Below are positions 1 to 9,704 of a stretch of 43,188 nt of DNA, one piece after another. This stretch comes from Rhizaria sp. SCN 62-66 (Eukaryota; Rhizaria, unplaced), in the NCBI GenBank assembly GCA_001724265.1, contig MEDY01000336.1, positions 1 through 43,188 on the forward strand, in the 5' to 3' direction. Each line of letters begins with the position of its first letter. Position 1 is the stretch's first letter. The notes below the pieces were generated by a model that saw only the letters and a program-made list of their open reading frames with translations, was not told where the DNA came from and did no database searches. The position numbers and the translations under genes are program-made.

Positions 1-306
1 AATTAAAATGTTGTGCACGAACTCAAACACAATTTTACGACATACCTATCAAGATTTCGTCAATAACAGCAAACGGCCCAATTCGCGACCCCCGTGTCAT
101 CAGACTTTTCTGCAGTTCAGCTTCGACTCGCGTCAAAGGGCTAGTCTCATTAAAACGACGCATATCGTCTTATAAAACCATTAGTATTATTGTTTCAACG
201 TTGATGTGTATTTGAACCAGTCAATTCGGCCACATAACATAGTATATTTTCCTGAATATGCAACTCTTGCTGATATATCAGGGATGAGGTGCATAAGCAT
301 CAGAGC
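1..306. other. 3' flank of SFM1, no gene seen
   Basis: AT-rich sequence downstream of the minus-strand SFM1 gene, reaching the left edge of the window. I see no ORF with coding character, no RNA gene and no clear polyadenylation hexamer for the minus strand. Confidence 0.5.
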
Positions 307-1479
307 TCAGATCTCCTCGCCTGGGAAGAGCTCCCTAAGCATCTCCTGCTCGTCCTCGGCGGTCCCGTCGCCGACCTCTAGGTCTTCTGCGCCCAGCTCA
401 AAGTCGGCCAGGTCGATCTCCAGGTCCGCCGACTCAAAGATGTGCTTCAGCAGCCCGGGGGTGATTCGGGGTGTGTTGACCGGCGCCGTCGACAGGTGGC
501 GCTGCTCGGCAGGCTTGCTCAGCTCCCAGTGGCCTGTGGCCTCGCTCAGCCCCAGCGCGGGGTCCAGCGCCACGGCCGCGCCCAGCGCCGGCTGCTGGTG
601 CATCAGGTACCGCATCCGCACAGTCGTCGACTCGCGGTAGCCCTCGTGACTGCTTGGATTACCACTTCCACCACTGCCGCTGCCAATAGCAGTGGCCTGC
701 GCGTTCACGGTAGCGACGGGCGCGCTGATGACGGCCAGCGGGGTGCCGGCCAGCAAGTCACTGGCATTGGCCTCCACGCCGGTACCGCTGACGCTGTCGG
801 CGTCGCCCGCGTCGGCGGTCGCGGTAGCGTAGGCGGCGGCAGCGGCAGTGGCGGTGGCGGTGGTGGCGGTGGCGCGGGGAACCGCGTCGATCTCGTCTGC
901 GTATACCTCGGGATCGTCGGCATAAAGCAGCGCGTCAATGGGCGTAGCGTGGCGCAACACCGTCGCGCAGGCGAGCACGGCCGTGTCGGTGGACATCTGC
1001 CGCGGGCCCAGGTGGCGCACCGCGAAGCCCAGCCCGCGGAGGTGGCCGCCGCGGTCGCGCGGGGGGTGGTCGCCCAGGATTCCGCCCACAATGATGTACG
1101 CAAACTGCGCCAGGTCCGCGGGCGCGAGCGGGCCCGTGCCCTGCTCGTCCAGGAAGCAGATGCGCGACTCGCCCGTGGGGCCGCCCGCGGGGAGCGCCCG
1201 CGCCAGGCCCTGCAGCGCGGCGTTGGCGACGGCGCCCGTGTTGTCCGCGGTGAGCGCGGCCGCGTCGGAGAGGAACTCGGTGAGTGACTTAGAGGTCAGC
1301 GCGGCGCATTCACGGAAAGCGGCGGGAAGGTTTGCCTGGTGCTGCGGGGAGATGTTTGTGATGATGAGGCGCTGCGGCGTCACAACGCGGAGGATGTTCT
1401 GATACTCGATGGAGCACCAAAAGTCTTTGGAAAACTCTTCTTCAATGTGCTCAATGATAAAGTAAGGGAAATTCGACAT
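307..1479 (-). CDS. SFM1: SFM1-type SPOUT protein methyltransferase
   Basis: 390-residue protein from the ATG at 1479. The family (DUF431/SFM1) is a SPOUT trefoil-knot SAM-dependent methyltransferase; yeast Sfm1 monomethylates an arginine of ribosomal protein uS3 in the cytoplasm. Seen here: N-terminal FIIEHIEEEFS with an IEYQNIL segment (about residues 7-30), ICFLDEQGTGPLAPADL (107-123), and the signature VGGILGDHPPRDRG (131-144) followed by LGPRQMSTDTAVL (157-169), the knot/SAM-binding region. Conserved order then runs into IDALLYADDPEVYADEIDAVPRA. An Ala/Thr/Gly-rich insertion of about 80 residues (203-283) separates this from the expected MRYLMHQQP strand, and an acidic tail ends the protein, so it is much longer than the roughly 213-residue yeast protein. 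The frame stays open upstream to an ATG at 1557. The 1479 start is preferred because it begins at the family N terminus and lies just after a CCACAG 3' splice-like site. No intron; stop TGA. Confidence 0.9.
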   Translation of the reverse strand: MSNFPYFIIEHIEEEFSKDFWCSIEYQNILRVVTPQRLIITNISPQHQANLPAAFRECAALTSKSLTEFLSDAAALTADNTGAVANAALQGLARALPAGGPTGESRICFLDEQGTGPLAPADLAQFAYIIVGGILGDHPPRDRGGHLRGLGFAVRHLGPRQMSTDTAVLACATVLRHATPIDALLYADDPEVYADEIDAVPRATATTATATAAAAAYATATADAGDADSVSGTGVEANASDLLAGTPLAVISAPVATVNAQATAIGSGSGGSGNPSSHEGYRESTTVRMRYLMHQQPALGAAVALDPALGLSEATGHWELSKPAEQRHLSTAPVNTPRITPGLLKHIFESADLEIDLADFELGAEDLEVGDGTAEDEQEMLRELFPGEEI

Positions 1480-2524
1480 TGGCTGTGGATTGAAAAGAAC
1501 AAAAAGCGCCCTTTTTCTACTTTGAAGTCTGTTCAAGTCAAGAAAACAAGTGGGCAAACACGATAAAACGAAACATTGGTTGATGAGCTTGTTGTCCCAG
1601 TTGCCACTTTAGCCGACGGTCCATCCCACGCCCCAGCCTACATTCATGGACATTGCAAAATCAAAATAAGAAACTAAAACACATGGATAATAACTTAATA
1701 CAACAATATCGCGAGAGAACGGAGATACATGCTCCAGTCTCACTTTGCCGGGGACCTCCTCGCTCGCCCAGCCTGGCGACAACCACGAGGCTGCCACTGC
1801 ACCGACCGCAATCTCTATGATTGTGCGAAAAACTAAAGTGCGAGTTAAAACACAAGAATCTTCGGGAAAAAATGCAAATAATAGCAAAAAGTTGTTATAG
1901 TGTATTCGAAAACAAAATTGAAAACTGTCATACATGCGTGCTATATATGTATAAATATGCATGAGTTCTAGTGCTCTTTAGCTAAAGAGCGAGCCATAAA
2001 TAATGATTATGGTTCATCCAACCAGACAAAACGGCGAGCATATGACTATATAACGCAAAAATGGACTCCATGGCAAGTCCACATAAGTATCACACCTGCA
2101 GATGTGCGACGAGTTTCAAGACTGAAGTCGAACTGACACGCGGGTGATATGCAATCACAATGTTGGCAGTCAAGCAACGAAAGACTTAACAAACAAAATA
2201 ATGCATGCAAAAGTACCAGAATAGACATGAATCGCAATCACTAAGACATTTGCCGGTGCTTAAACAATGATTACGCTGCCTATGCACCGTGGTACAGGCG
2301 GTTCGCTTCACTGATTGTGAATTGCAAGCGAGGCTTTAGCTTAGAAAGTACCAGGTGCCTATGATATGAAGATACGTGTACATGGATATGATAAATTATA
2401 AGCAGTTTGTATAAATTGGCATTTGAATTTCCAGTGTGTAAATCATAATGATATATTTCATTCGCTTCGCGCACTGGCCCTCGCACAGATCGACATACTA
2501 TCACGTCTCACAAGCTTCTCTCCT
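1480..2524. other. Intergenic: SFM1 5' flank and hydroxylase-SDR 3' flank
   Basis: AT-rich spacer of about 1 kb between two minus-strand genes. Small open frames of 60-117 codons lack the GC-rich third-position bias of the real genes. A short GC-rich island at about 1735-1815 stands out, but it matches no tRNA, 5S, U6 or SRP RNA core that I can recognise. Immediately upstream of the SFM1 ATG (1480-1520, minus strand) is a pyrimidine-rich tract ending in CCACAG. Confidence 0.45.
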
Positions 2525-5391
2525 TCAGGCCCTGAGCGCCGCGCGCCCGGCCGCCTTCGCGTCCGCGACAAGGTCGTCAACGCCCTTGCCCGCGACGGGG
2601 CGGTACCCCAGCACCTCGACGGCCTTGTCAACGTCGAAGGTGAGCGTGCGCGTGCCGTCCTCGACCTCGCCCGCCGAGAGGTGCAGCGGCCACGGCGCGC
2701 GCGCGCGGCCCGTCACGGCGCGCACGGCGTGCCCCGCGTAGGCCAGCGGCAGCAGCAGGTGGTTGTAGACGTGGTAGCCGTCCCAGAGGCTCGGCAGTGC
2801 CAAGGCACCGCGCAGCCGCTCCGCCAGGTCCCACGGGTACTGCGCCGCCGCGTCCGACACGACGGTGTAGGCCGCGCTGTCGCGCAGCGCCAGCAGCGTG
2901 TCCACAAAGCTCTCGTCGTCAAAGGCCGCGTTGTCCGTGCCGTCGGCGTTGTTGGCCGCTTCCAGGGGGCTCGGGATCACCGCCGCAGCGGTCGCAGTCG
3001 ACTTCTTAGAGGTCTTGACGGTCTTGGCATCAGTGCTGTTGCCGCTGTTGTTGCTGTTGGCGAGCACGGGGGCCTTGCCGTGCTTGGCGGCGCGCGCGGC
3101 AGCGAGGATGAGCGCGTGCACGGCGTTGTCGGCGTGCGTCACGGACTGCACGTTGGCGCCGCTCGACATGATGTGGCCGCCCATCGCGCGCGCGGCGCCC
3201 AGCAGCCGCCTGCGCGGGGCGAGCGGAGGCAAAGTGCAAAGAAAAGAGGATAACAGCTTGTTGTGAGGGATGCGTGATTCTATGATGAGGCAAAAAAAGT
3301 ACTACGCAAGATAATGCAGAGTGATACACAAGGATAATACATTTCAAAGTCACATACCTCGCGAGCGCCTTGTCGGCGGGGCCGGCGCCGTAGACGTTTG
3401 GCGCGGCGACGACGGCAGCGGTGAGCGCGCTCTTGGCGGCGGGCTTGAGGTTCTCGGAGAGCACGCGCACCTCGGCCATGAGCTGCGCACCGGCGGCCTC
3501 GCCGACCGAGGGCCCGCGGCCCGCCGAGGCGTGGTGCAGCAGCGCCGCCGCCGTCTCGGTCGCCGCGGATACGTCGGGCGCCAGGAACGAGCCCTCGCAG
3601 TGCGCCGCCGCGAAGGGGTCAGTCAGCGCCACAAACGCAATCAGCGGAGCCGCACTCGCGTCAGCGTTGGCACTCCCCGTGGCAGCAGCAGCGTCGGCAG
3701 CGGACGCGGCGGCGGCGGCGAGGAGGCCCTCGGCGGCGCGCACGGTGGCGGCGGCGCGAGAGCCGTGTGAGCGGAGGTGCGGCGGCGTGAGGACCGGGGA
3801 CCGGAGCACGCGCTGCGCGGCGGCGTCGGCGTAGGCGCGCGCGTCCCCGTCGCCCGCATCCACGGGCGACGTGTAGCACGCGTCGTGCTCCTGCTCCTCC
3901 GCGGCCTCCGCCTCGGCTTCGGCAGCAGCGGTCGCGGCGTCGGCCGCGTCCACGATACCGAGATTGTAGTACGAGTACTGCTGCTGCTGGGCCAGGAAGA
4001 ACACTGCCGTGACACCGTTGCGCACGAGAGCGGCCTTGAGCGCGTCAAAAGCAGGCCCACTGGCGTCGGCCGCCGCGGCAGGGTCCACGACCGCCGTCGC
4101 CGTCGCGGTAGCCGCGGCGCGCGGCAGCGCCCCCGCGCGCGCGGCCTCGGCGACGGCCTCGGCGGCCGCGGGCGACGGCACCAGTGCCGTTACGTGTGCC
4201 GCGCCGCGCGCGTGGAGCGCGGCCACCAGGCGCAGGCCCAGCGGCGTGTGTGCGGGGAACACGGCGCAAGACGCGGGCGCGTCGCGCAGCGCGGCCAGCG
4301 CCGCGGGCGAGATGCCGCCAGCGGCGCTGTCGGTGTCGTTAGTGTTGCCGAGCGCGCAGCTGGCCTTGGCGGCGAGGGCGGGGTTGAGCGCCTTGGTGGG
4401 GTACACGGGGAGGCGGTAGGGGCCACCGCCATCAGCAGTGGGCTGCCCGGGGGCGATCTTGACCGGGACCCACTCGTAAAATGTCTTGAAAAGCTACAAA
4501 CAAGAAGACAAGTAAAACGAAGAAGTCAAACAATTCAGAGTGTAGATGAGATGCTAGAATGAGCGTTCAAGTAAGCGCGGAAAGTTATCGACGCAGGTAA
4601 CGAGTAATAGCAGCCCTAATTTCGTCATTTCAGGCGGCAATGCCAATTCAAGCCGTCCGTACCTGATCCCAGACCTGTGTGTACTGCCCGTAGTTGCCCT
4701 TAAGCATCTTGTGGTGTGTGTCGTGGTCCTTGACGCAGAACAGCGTCACGGGGCCCAGCCGCACGTCGATGTCGAAGCGCGTGTGCGACAGCGAGGCCAT
4801 GATGCCGCCCAGCGAGATGAAGGCGACGGCCGTGGCCATGTGGCAGCCGACGGAGAGCGCGACAAGGTGCACGGCGAGCAGGTGGAGGTACTCGCCCACC
4901 ACGAACTCGAACGGGTGCGTGTTGACAGCGTCGTCGTGCCCGTGCACCGGAGCGGCCTCGCGGTGGTGGTGCTTGTGGATAAGCGCGTAGAGAGCGTTGA
5001 TGTGCAGCGCGCGGTGGAACATCGAGTACGGCAGGTCGTAGACGACGTAGAGCAGCGGGAAAGCAATAAGCGTGTTGAGCACCGTGAGCTCCGACGCCAG
5101 GCGCGGCATCGACGCGGAGTAGTAGCAGTAGTGCGCAAGATGGTAGGAGAAGCCCACTGTGGCGGCCTTGTTGAAAGCGATGAAGGCGTAGTCCTTCCAG
5201 CCGCGCTTCCACAGCGCCTGGCCTCCAGCGGGCACGCGGGGACGGATGTGGTTCTCAAACATCCAGAACACACCCCAGTTCAAGGCCTCAATCGCCGCGA
5301 ACATCAGCGCCGCAAAGATGATAAACTCGAGAAGAGACCAGTCTCGCGCGGAGCGGAAAAAGAAAAGCACACCAGCAGCGTTGGCGAGCAT
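2525..5391 (-). CDS. Fatty acid hydroxylase (sterol C4-oxidase-like) fused to 3beta-HSD-like SDR
   Basis: Three exons on the minus strand: 5391-4663, 4493-3358 and 3209-2525, giving 849 aa; introns begin GTACGG and GTATGT and end in AG. Residues 1-255 are a membrane di-iron hydroxylase of the fatty acid hydroxylase/ERG25 superfamily: hydrophobic segments, HRALH (126-130), HKHHH (139-143) and HDTHH (223-227), then YGQYTQVWDQ joined across intron 1 to LFKTFYEWVP, the expected domain end. Residues about 317-849 follow the extended SDR/3beta-HSD pattern: a nucleotide-fold start (319-345), GVTAVFFLA, APNVYGAGPADKALAR, RLLGAARAMGG, SVTHADNAVHALILAA, a YTVVSD strand and LTFDVDKAVEVLGYRP near the end. 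In sterol C4-demethylation ERG25 oxidises the methyl group and ERG26 (an SDR) decarboxylates, so fusion is functionally logical. The Gly-rich motif and YxxxK look degenerate (see findings). The exact substrate is inferred. ER membrane expected. Stop TGA. Confidence 0.85.
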
Positions 5392-5966
5392 TTCGGGGCG
5401 CTGCGCGAAAATGCGACGAGGGTGAGCAGTGGGTGTTGTGTGAAGTTATCCAAGTCAGTCGCTAGGAAGAAAACTATGATATTTTGTGGTATAATTTTAA
5501 AAAACCTAGGTTATATCAGATATAGTAACTGAATACCGGCGCACACGTGCAATAACGGTGTGTACACACGTGTACATTCGAAGTTCTAATTGCGACGGGC
5601 AGAGCCATCGTCTGGTTTTGACCGAAAAGTTAGAAAACAAGCGTTGCTTAAGCTGGACAAACAGCACTGGCTGCGCCAAATCCGAAGATTATCCACACAT
5701 TCACGCGGTTGACCCCTGAGTTCCGTTTATCCAGCAAATTAAAAGTGTACGAACTCCGCGAATCCTTTAACCTATTTCTTATCAGCGTCTGTTTACCCAG
5801 CTCTAAATTAATGTTTGACGAGCTGTATGAAGTACCCGCAGTACTTTGTTAACGAGATCCATATAAGTCACTTGTTAATTTAAGCATTAATAACATTATT
5901 TAAGCTTTAATAGCTACGATGTTTCAATATTTTATGTGTTGTTTCAATCTTCAGCATATCCTATCA
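5392..5966. other. Intergenic: 5' flank of hydroxylase-SDR gene
   Basis: AT-rich spacer between two minus-strand genes. It holds the likely promoter of the hydroxylase-SDR gene (including a CACGTG pair, listed separately) and the 3' flank of the membrane-protein gene. Just upstream of the ATG (minus strand, 5392-5415) is TTTTCGCGCAG, resembling a 3' splice site 9 nt before the start. I see no other gene. Confidence 0.45.
5544..5572. promoter_or_regulatory. Paired CACGTG E-box/G-box motifs
   Basis: Two perfect CACGTG palindromes at 5544-5549 and 5567-5572, spaced 23 bp start to start (about two helical turns) and 153-181 bp upstream of the hydroxylase-SDR start codon. CACGTG is a classical site for bHLH and bZIP factors, and SREBP-type bHLH factors that control sterol genes can bind E-boxes. 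A regulatory role here is inference only. Confidence 0.3.
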
Positions 5967-7091
5967 TTACCGACGCCGACCACCACTTGCGTCACCGGTG
6001 CGAGAGCCAGAGCCTGAGCCCAGTAAGCCCGAGCGGCCCGCCGCCGCGGCTGTGGCTGCAGCGGCCGTGGCGGCCTCCTCAGTCAGTCCGCCGCGAACCA
6101 GCTCCGACACCGACGACGTCGCGGGCGCCCCCGGGTCGATCACACGGCCGTGCTCGTGCCCGCCCTCACGGCCGCGGCCACTGCCGCTGTCGCCGCGACT
6201 GCGCGTGTCTGTGTGCGTGGGAACGTGGGCTCTAGATGGACTGGGGCGCGTGTTCATTGCCAGCGCAGCGCCGCGCTCACGGTCACTTAGCCCACGGTCA
6301 CTCAGCGCAGGGTTAGTGAGATCACGGTCACTGAGGTTAAGGTCGCTGCTGCGAAGGCGCTCGCTACCGCTGTGGACACGCCCACGCTCGCTGCGGTCAC
6401 GCTCGCTGCGGTCACGCTCGGTACGGCCACGCTCGGTACGGTCACGCTCGCGATCATTGGTGTCACGCTCGCGGCTAGGGCTTAGCCGGCGGTCGCGGCT
6501 GCGCTCACCGCCTCGCAACTCGAGGTCGCTGCGCCCGCGGTCGCGGAGGCGCTCACCGGCACTGATGGCGCCAGTGTGCGCGGCGGCGTTGGCGTTGATG
6601 TTGGTGTGCGCGGGAGACTCGGCGCGCGCGGAGTGCACAAACGTAGTCGGCGTAATCACAAAGTTAGATGCCGCGTCGTCGCTGTCATCGCTGTCGCGAA
6701 CAGGAGATGTGCGAGTTGCATCGTCGATGCTTCTGTCGGTGAGCGCGTGCGTGTCAGTGCTTGTGAGGTCGGGGTTGGCGAAGATGATGTCGACGCTGTT
6801 GTTGCTGTTGTCATTTGCAGCGGCAGCAGCCGCAGCATCGTTGCGTAAAGCTGTGCCGCCGCTAGCGTCACTGTTTGCATGCACGCGGCTATGCGTGTGC
6901 GAGCTAGTGCTTGCTGCAGCGTCACTGTCCGCGCCTCCGTCGTCGACGGTGACTGTGGGCCGCGTCACAGTCACGCCGCCAGCGCTGCTGCCGCTGCCGC
7001 CGCTGCTCGCAGGCACCGGCGTTATGCGGGCTTCTGGGGCTGATGTCGGAGCTGCAGTGCCACCGGCGTTCGCTGCAGCGCCAGCGCCACC

Positions 7092-7132
<41 letters not shown>

Positions 7133-8069
7133 AAGCATCAGAGACAGGAACGGGAGCGGGGACGATGGGAACAGGCACCGGTGCAGCAGCAGCTGCAGCG
7201 GCGGCGACTCGGTTTGCCTTTAGCTGCTTGTCATGAGCCTCCGCAGCGGCCTTCTGCTTGATCTGATCGCGCTTCTTGGCCGCGGCGATGGCATTAGCGC
7301 GCGCGTCCTTACAGGTCAAATGGGCATATAAGATATCACAATAAGACAAATTGTAGTCGTGAAAAATATCAAAAAGACATATTACTGTTATTGCATCCTT
7401 TCAAAACAAAAATTAATCATGGGCAGTACAGTATCCCGAAATTATTGCTCACGTTTAGAATACGCGAGTCATCGATTGGTCTCAGGCACGTACCTCGGCC
7501 TGCTCAAAGCTGACCGCAATTGACACAATCGCAATGATTAGCAACACGGCCACAATGAATAGCAGCGCGATGCCCCAGACCCAGCGCCTGCGCCGGGGCG
7601 CGAACATGGAGCTGCCGCCGCTCGGTGCCGCGGCGACGCTGAGCGAGCCGGGCGAGGGCACACGCATCGTCCCGTGGCCCTGCCCCGCCGCGTCCACGCC
7701 GGGAGTTGGGTACGGGAACGCGGCGCCGCTGCCACCCGCGCCGGCCGCGGCCGCACCCTTGCTGGTGGAGGGAATCGTGTTGGTGTAGTGGTGCTGCGTC
7801 GCGGGCGTCAGCGGCAGGGACCCGCCGAGCGTCGTGGGGGCCAGGCCCGAGAGCGAGGTGTTGGCCTCCAGCTCGGACATGTCGGGCACGCGCTCGTAAC
7901 GCCGGGTGCTGGGAGGCACGTTCGCGGTCGACAGGCTGGAGCTTGCGCCGTTCGGAGGGAACGGGGAGGACTCGTGGTATGCCCCGCCGCGAGCGAAGAT
8001 GGGCTGAGAAGACACGCCCGAAGAGCCACTGCCGCGCGGGGACGGCAAGCGGGGGTCGCGAGACGTCAT
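5967..8069 (-). CDS. Single-pass membrane protein with long charged low-complexity tail
   Basis: Two exons on the minus strand: 8069-7494 and 7307-5967, giving 638 aa; the phase 0 intron starts GTACGT and ends TGTAAG. I do not recognise the family. Residues 1-158 are Ser/Pro/Gly-rich and probably disordered. RRRR at about 159-162 is followed by a strong membrane segment at 163-187 (WVWGIALLFIVAVLLIIAIV), so by the positive-inside rule the N terminus is cytosolic. After it comes a charged, probably helical stretch (DARANAIAAAKKRDQIKQK), then Ala/Pro repeats, Ser/Thr/Asp-rich sequence and an Arg/Asp/Glu/Ser block with repeated ER, DR and SER units (coded at about 6240-6560). The end is Gly/Ser-rich and closes in GGRRR. 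No cleavable signal peptide is seen, so a type II signal-anchor topology is inferred. The exon join is supported by frame and splice signals only. Stop TAA. Confidence 0.7.
6380..6460. repeat. Imperfect short tandem repeats coding for Arg/Glu/Asp/Ser units
   Basis: Near-identical units of about 18 bp containing CACGCTCGCTGCGGT or CACGCTCGGTACGG are repeated in tandem. On the minus strand they encode DRSER/GRTER-type units of the charged tail of the membrane protein. Confidence 0.75.
7087..7134. repeat. GCAGGA hexanucleotide microsatellite
   Basis: About seven to eight uninterrupted GCAGGA units. Read on the minus strand they code for an alternating Ala-Pro run in the tail of the membrane protein. 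The run is prone to length change by replication slippage in steps that keep the frame. Confidence 0.85.
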
Positions 8070-8766
8070 GGCGTCTGTTATTCAAAATTGGTTCACAAGA
8101 GGTTGATGAGTGAGAGGATGCTAGAGATGTGTTTGAGGCAAGGAGGACGTAAACAATTTGGGGCAGATGCGTCGCTAGGTTCCAGAAGAGTTGAGATAAA
8201 AATGTTAATCTATGACATAATTCAAGTTTTTACTTGTATATTTGCAATTGATTCACACTTGAACAACGACTATCTGTTCCGCTCTATCTCCGGGAAGAAG
8301 GCGTGGCGGAATTCTTACGACTTGAAAACGACCGACCGCAGAAGCGGCCAACGAGTCTGGCAGCCGACGGGGCTACACAACCGAGCGAGGGGAAAAACGC
8401 AGGAGATTAGCGGCGGGTGAAACACCGATGTGTAGGACTGCACGCGCGAGTTTCGGTTGTTTTCTGGTCGGAGTTGTTTGAATAGTTAATTACAATATGC
8501 GTATCACTTGTTTTGGTCTTGCTCACGAGGTCGGCTTGCCAACGCGCCGCTCCCTTGCTCGCGCTGCATATCGTTCCGGTAGACCCGCATTTGGACTGGA
8601 AAGTCTTGCTTGAATTGATGCGCCATGAATTTCTTGTAAAGGTACAGTGGTATAGTATATTAAAATTGTGGTTTCGGTTCATCACTCATCAGTCCCACTT
8701 CATGACACCCTATTACCTGTTTCCCCCTCCCGTTGTTGCACTCGGTGCTTTTCAGCGGCTCTCCCG
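8070..8766. other. Divergent intergenic region (membrane protein / PXMP4)
   Basis: About 700 bp between two divergently transcribed genes, so it should carry both promoters. It is AT-rich around 8180-8290 and 8470-8690, with a GC-richer patch at 8290-8420. The PXMP4 side ends in a pyrimidine-rich leader, with TTTTCAG 11 nt before the ATG. On the other side AATAACAG lies 5 nt before the membrane-protein ATG. No ORF or RNA gene is recognised. Confidence 0.45.
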
Positions 8767-9396
8767 ATGTCGTCCTCCGCCACGGCCGCGTCCCCGGTGT
8801 CTCTGGCCTTCGACCAGAACGCTCTGTTGTCCATTATCCGCGGTTTCCGCAACGGTGTTATTTACGGCTTTAAGATCCGTCTCCCGCACGCCTTCGTGAT
8901 GACGATGCTGTTCCGCGACGGCCCGCTTTACGACAAGCTCGAGGCCATCTTCCGCGCGACGTACCAGCACTCCAAGAACCTCGGTCTCTACGTCGCCGCG
9001 TTTAAGCTTGCGCGCGCGCTGCTGCGCCACTTCCGCGGCAAGGAGGACCACTGGAACACGACGCTGGCCGGCGCGGTGGGCGGCGCGGTCATGTTCGGCA
9101 CCAACGACCCCATCACGAGCCAGATCAACATGTACGTCATGTCGCGCGTCATCTTCGGCATCGGCCGCACGGCCACCAACAAGGGCCTCGTGACCTACCA
9201 TCCGGCTATGTTCACCGCCTTCGGCGCCTCGGTCTGGGCGCTGGTGATGTACCTGTTCTTCTTCCAGCCTGGGACGCTGCAGTCGTCGCTCATCGCCTCG
9301 ATGCAGTACCTCTATAAGGACTCTGACTACTTCCCCCAGGGCGTCAAGAACGCCTGGGCTTGGCTCACCACCTCCGCCGCCGCGCCCAAGCTCTAA
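8767..9396 (+). CDS. PXMP4: Peroxisomal membrane protein 4 (PMP24 family)
   Basis: Intronless, 209 aa, close to the 212 aa of human PXMP4. This is a Tim17/Tim22/Tim23/Pmp24-superfamily integral membrane protein of peroxisomes whose biochemical role is unsettled. Family landmarks seen in order: IIRGFRNGVIYGFKIRLPHA, FVMTMLFRDGPLYDKLEAIF, ATYQHSKNLGLYVAAFKLAR, GAVGGAVMFGTNDPITSQIN, MYVMSRVIFGIGR and, near the C terminus, LQSSLIASMQYLYKDSDYFP. Start chosen at 8767 (MSSSATAASP) because the homologous region begins shortly after it; the open frame extends upstream to 8668 but into a pyrimidine-rich leader with a CAG 11 nt before the ATG. Stop TAA, with an AATAAA at 9699-9704 as a candidate polyadenylation signal. 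It implies that the organism has peroxisomes. Confidence 0.95.
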   Translation: MSSSATAASPVSLAFDQNALLSIIRGFRNGVIYGFKIRLPHAFVMTMLFRDGPLYDKLEAIFRATYQHSKNLGLYVAAFKLARALLRHFRGKEDHWNTTLAGAVGGAVMFGTNDPITSQINMYVMSRVIFGIGRTATNKGLVTYHPAMFTAFGASVWALVMYLFFFQPGTLQSSLIASMQYLYKDSDYFPQGVKNAWAWLTTSAAAPKL

Positions 9397-9698
9397 AGCC
9401 GCTGTCCGCCGTTGCCAGTCGGCTATCGGGTGACGTAAATTGTCTCAGTTTCCCACACAATACCTCTGTAACACTGCGCGCTGCGTGGTGCGGTGTGACG
9501 CGGACTCGACAACGTCTATGTATGTATCTAAGTTAAATAGTTCTTTTATAAGTAATTATGTTTTTGTTTTGTTGTGATAATCTGCGCTCTTCATTGACGC
9601 GCTATGTATTTTGATTGATTGTGTTGATGCTCACACTCTGCGGCGGTAGAGAAGCTGGCAGAGAGAGCGCACGTTGTTGTGACTCAACAACACGGTGC

Positions 9699-9704
9699 AA
9701 TAAA
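9699..9704 (+). terminator. Candidate AATAAA polyadenylation signal for PXMP4
   Basis: AATAAA about 300 nt downstream of the PXMP4 stop codon, in AT-rich 3' flank and followed by T-rich sequence. Its use is not demonstrated. Confidence 0.35.

Noticed and set aside
1735-1815. GC-rich patch as a possible SRP RNA or SINE
   Set aside because: Some strings superficially recall Alu/SRP sequence, but the conserved SRP S-domain core and GNAR loop are not present, and no target-site duplications or A tail are seen.
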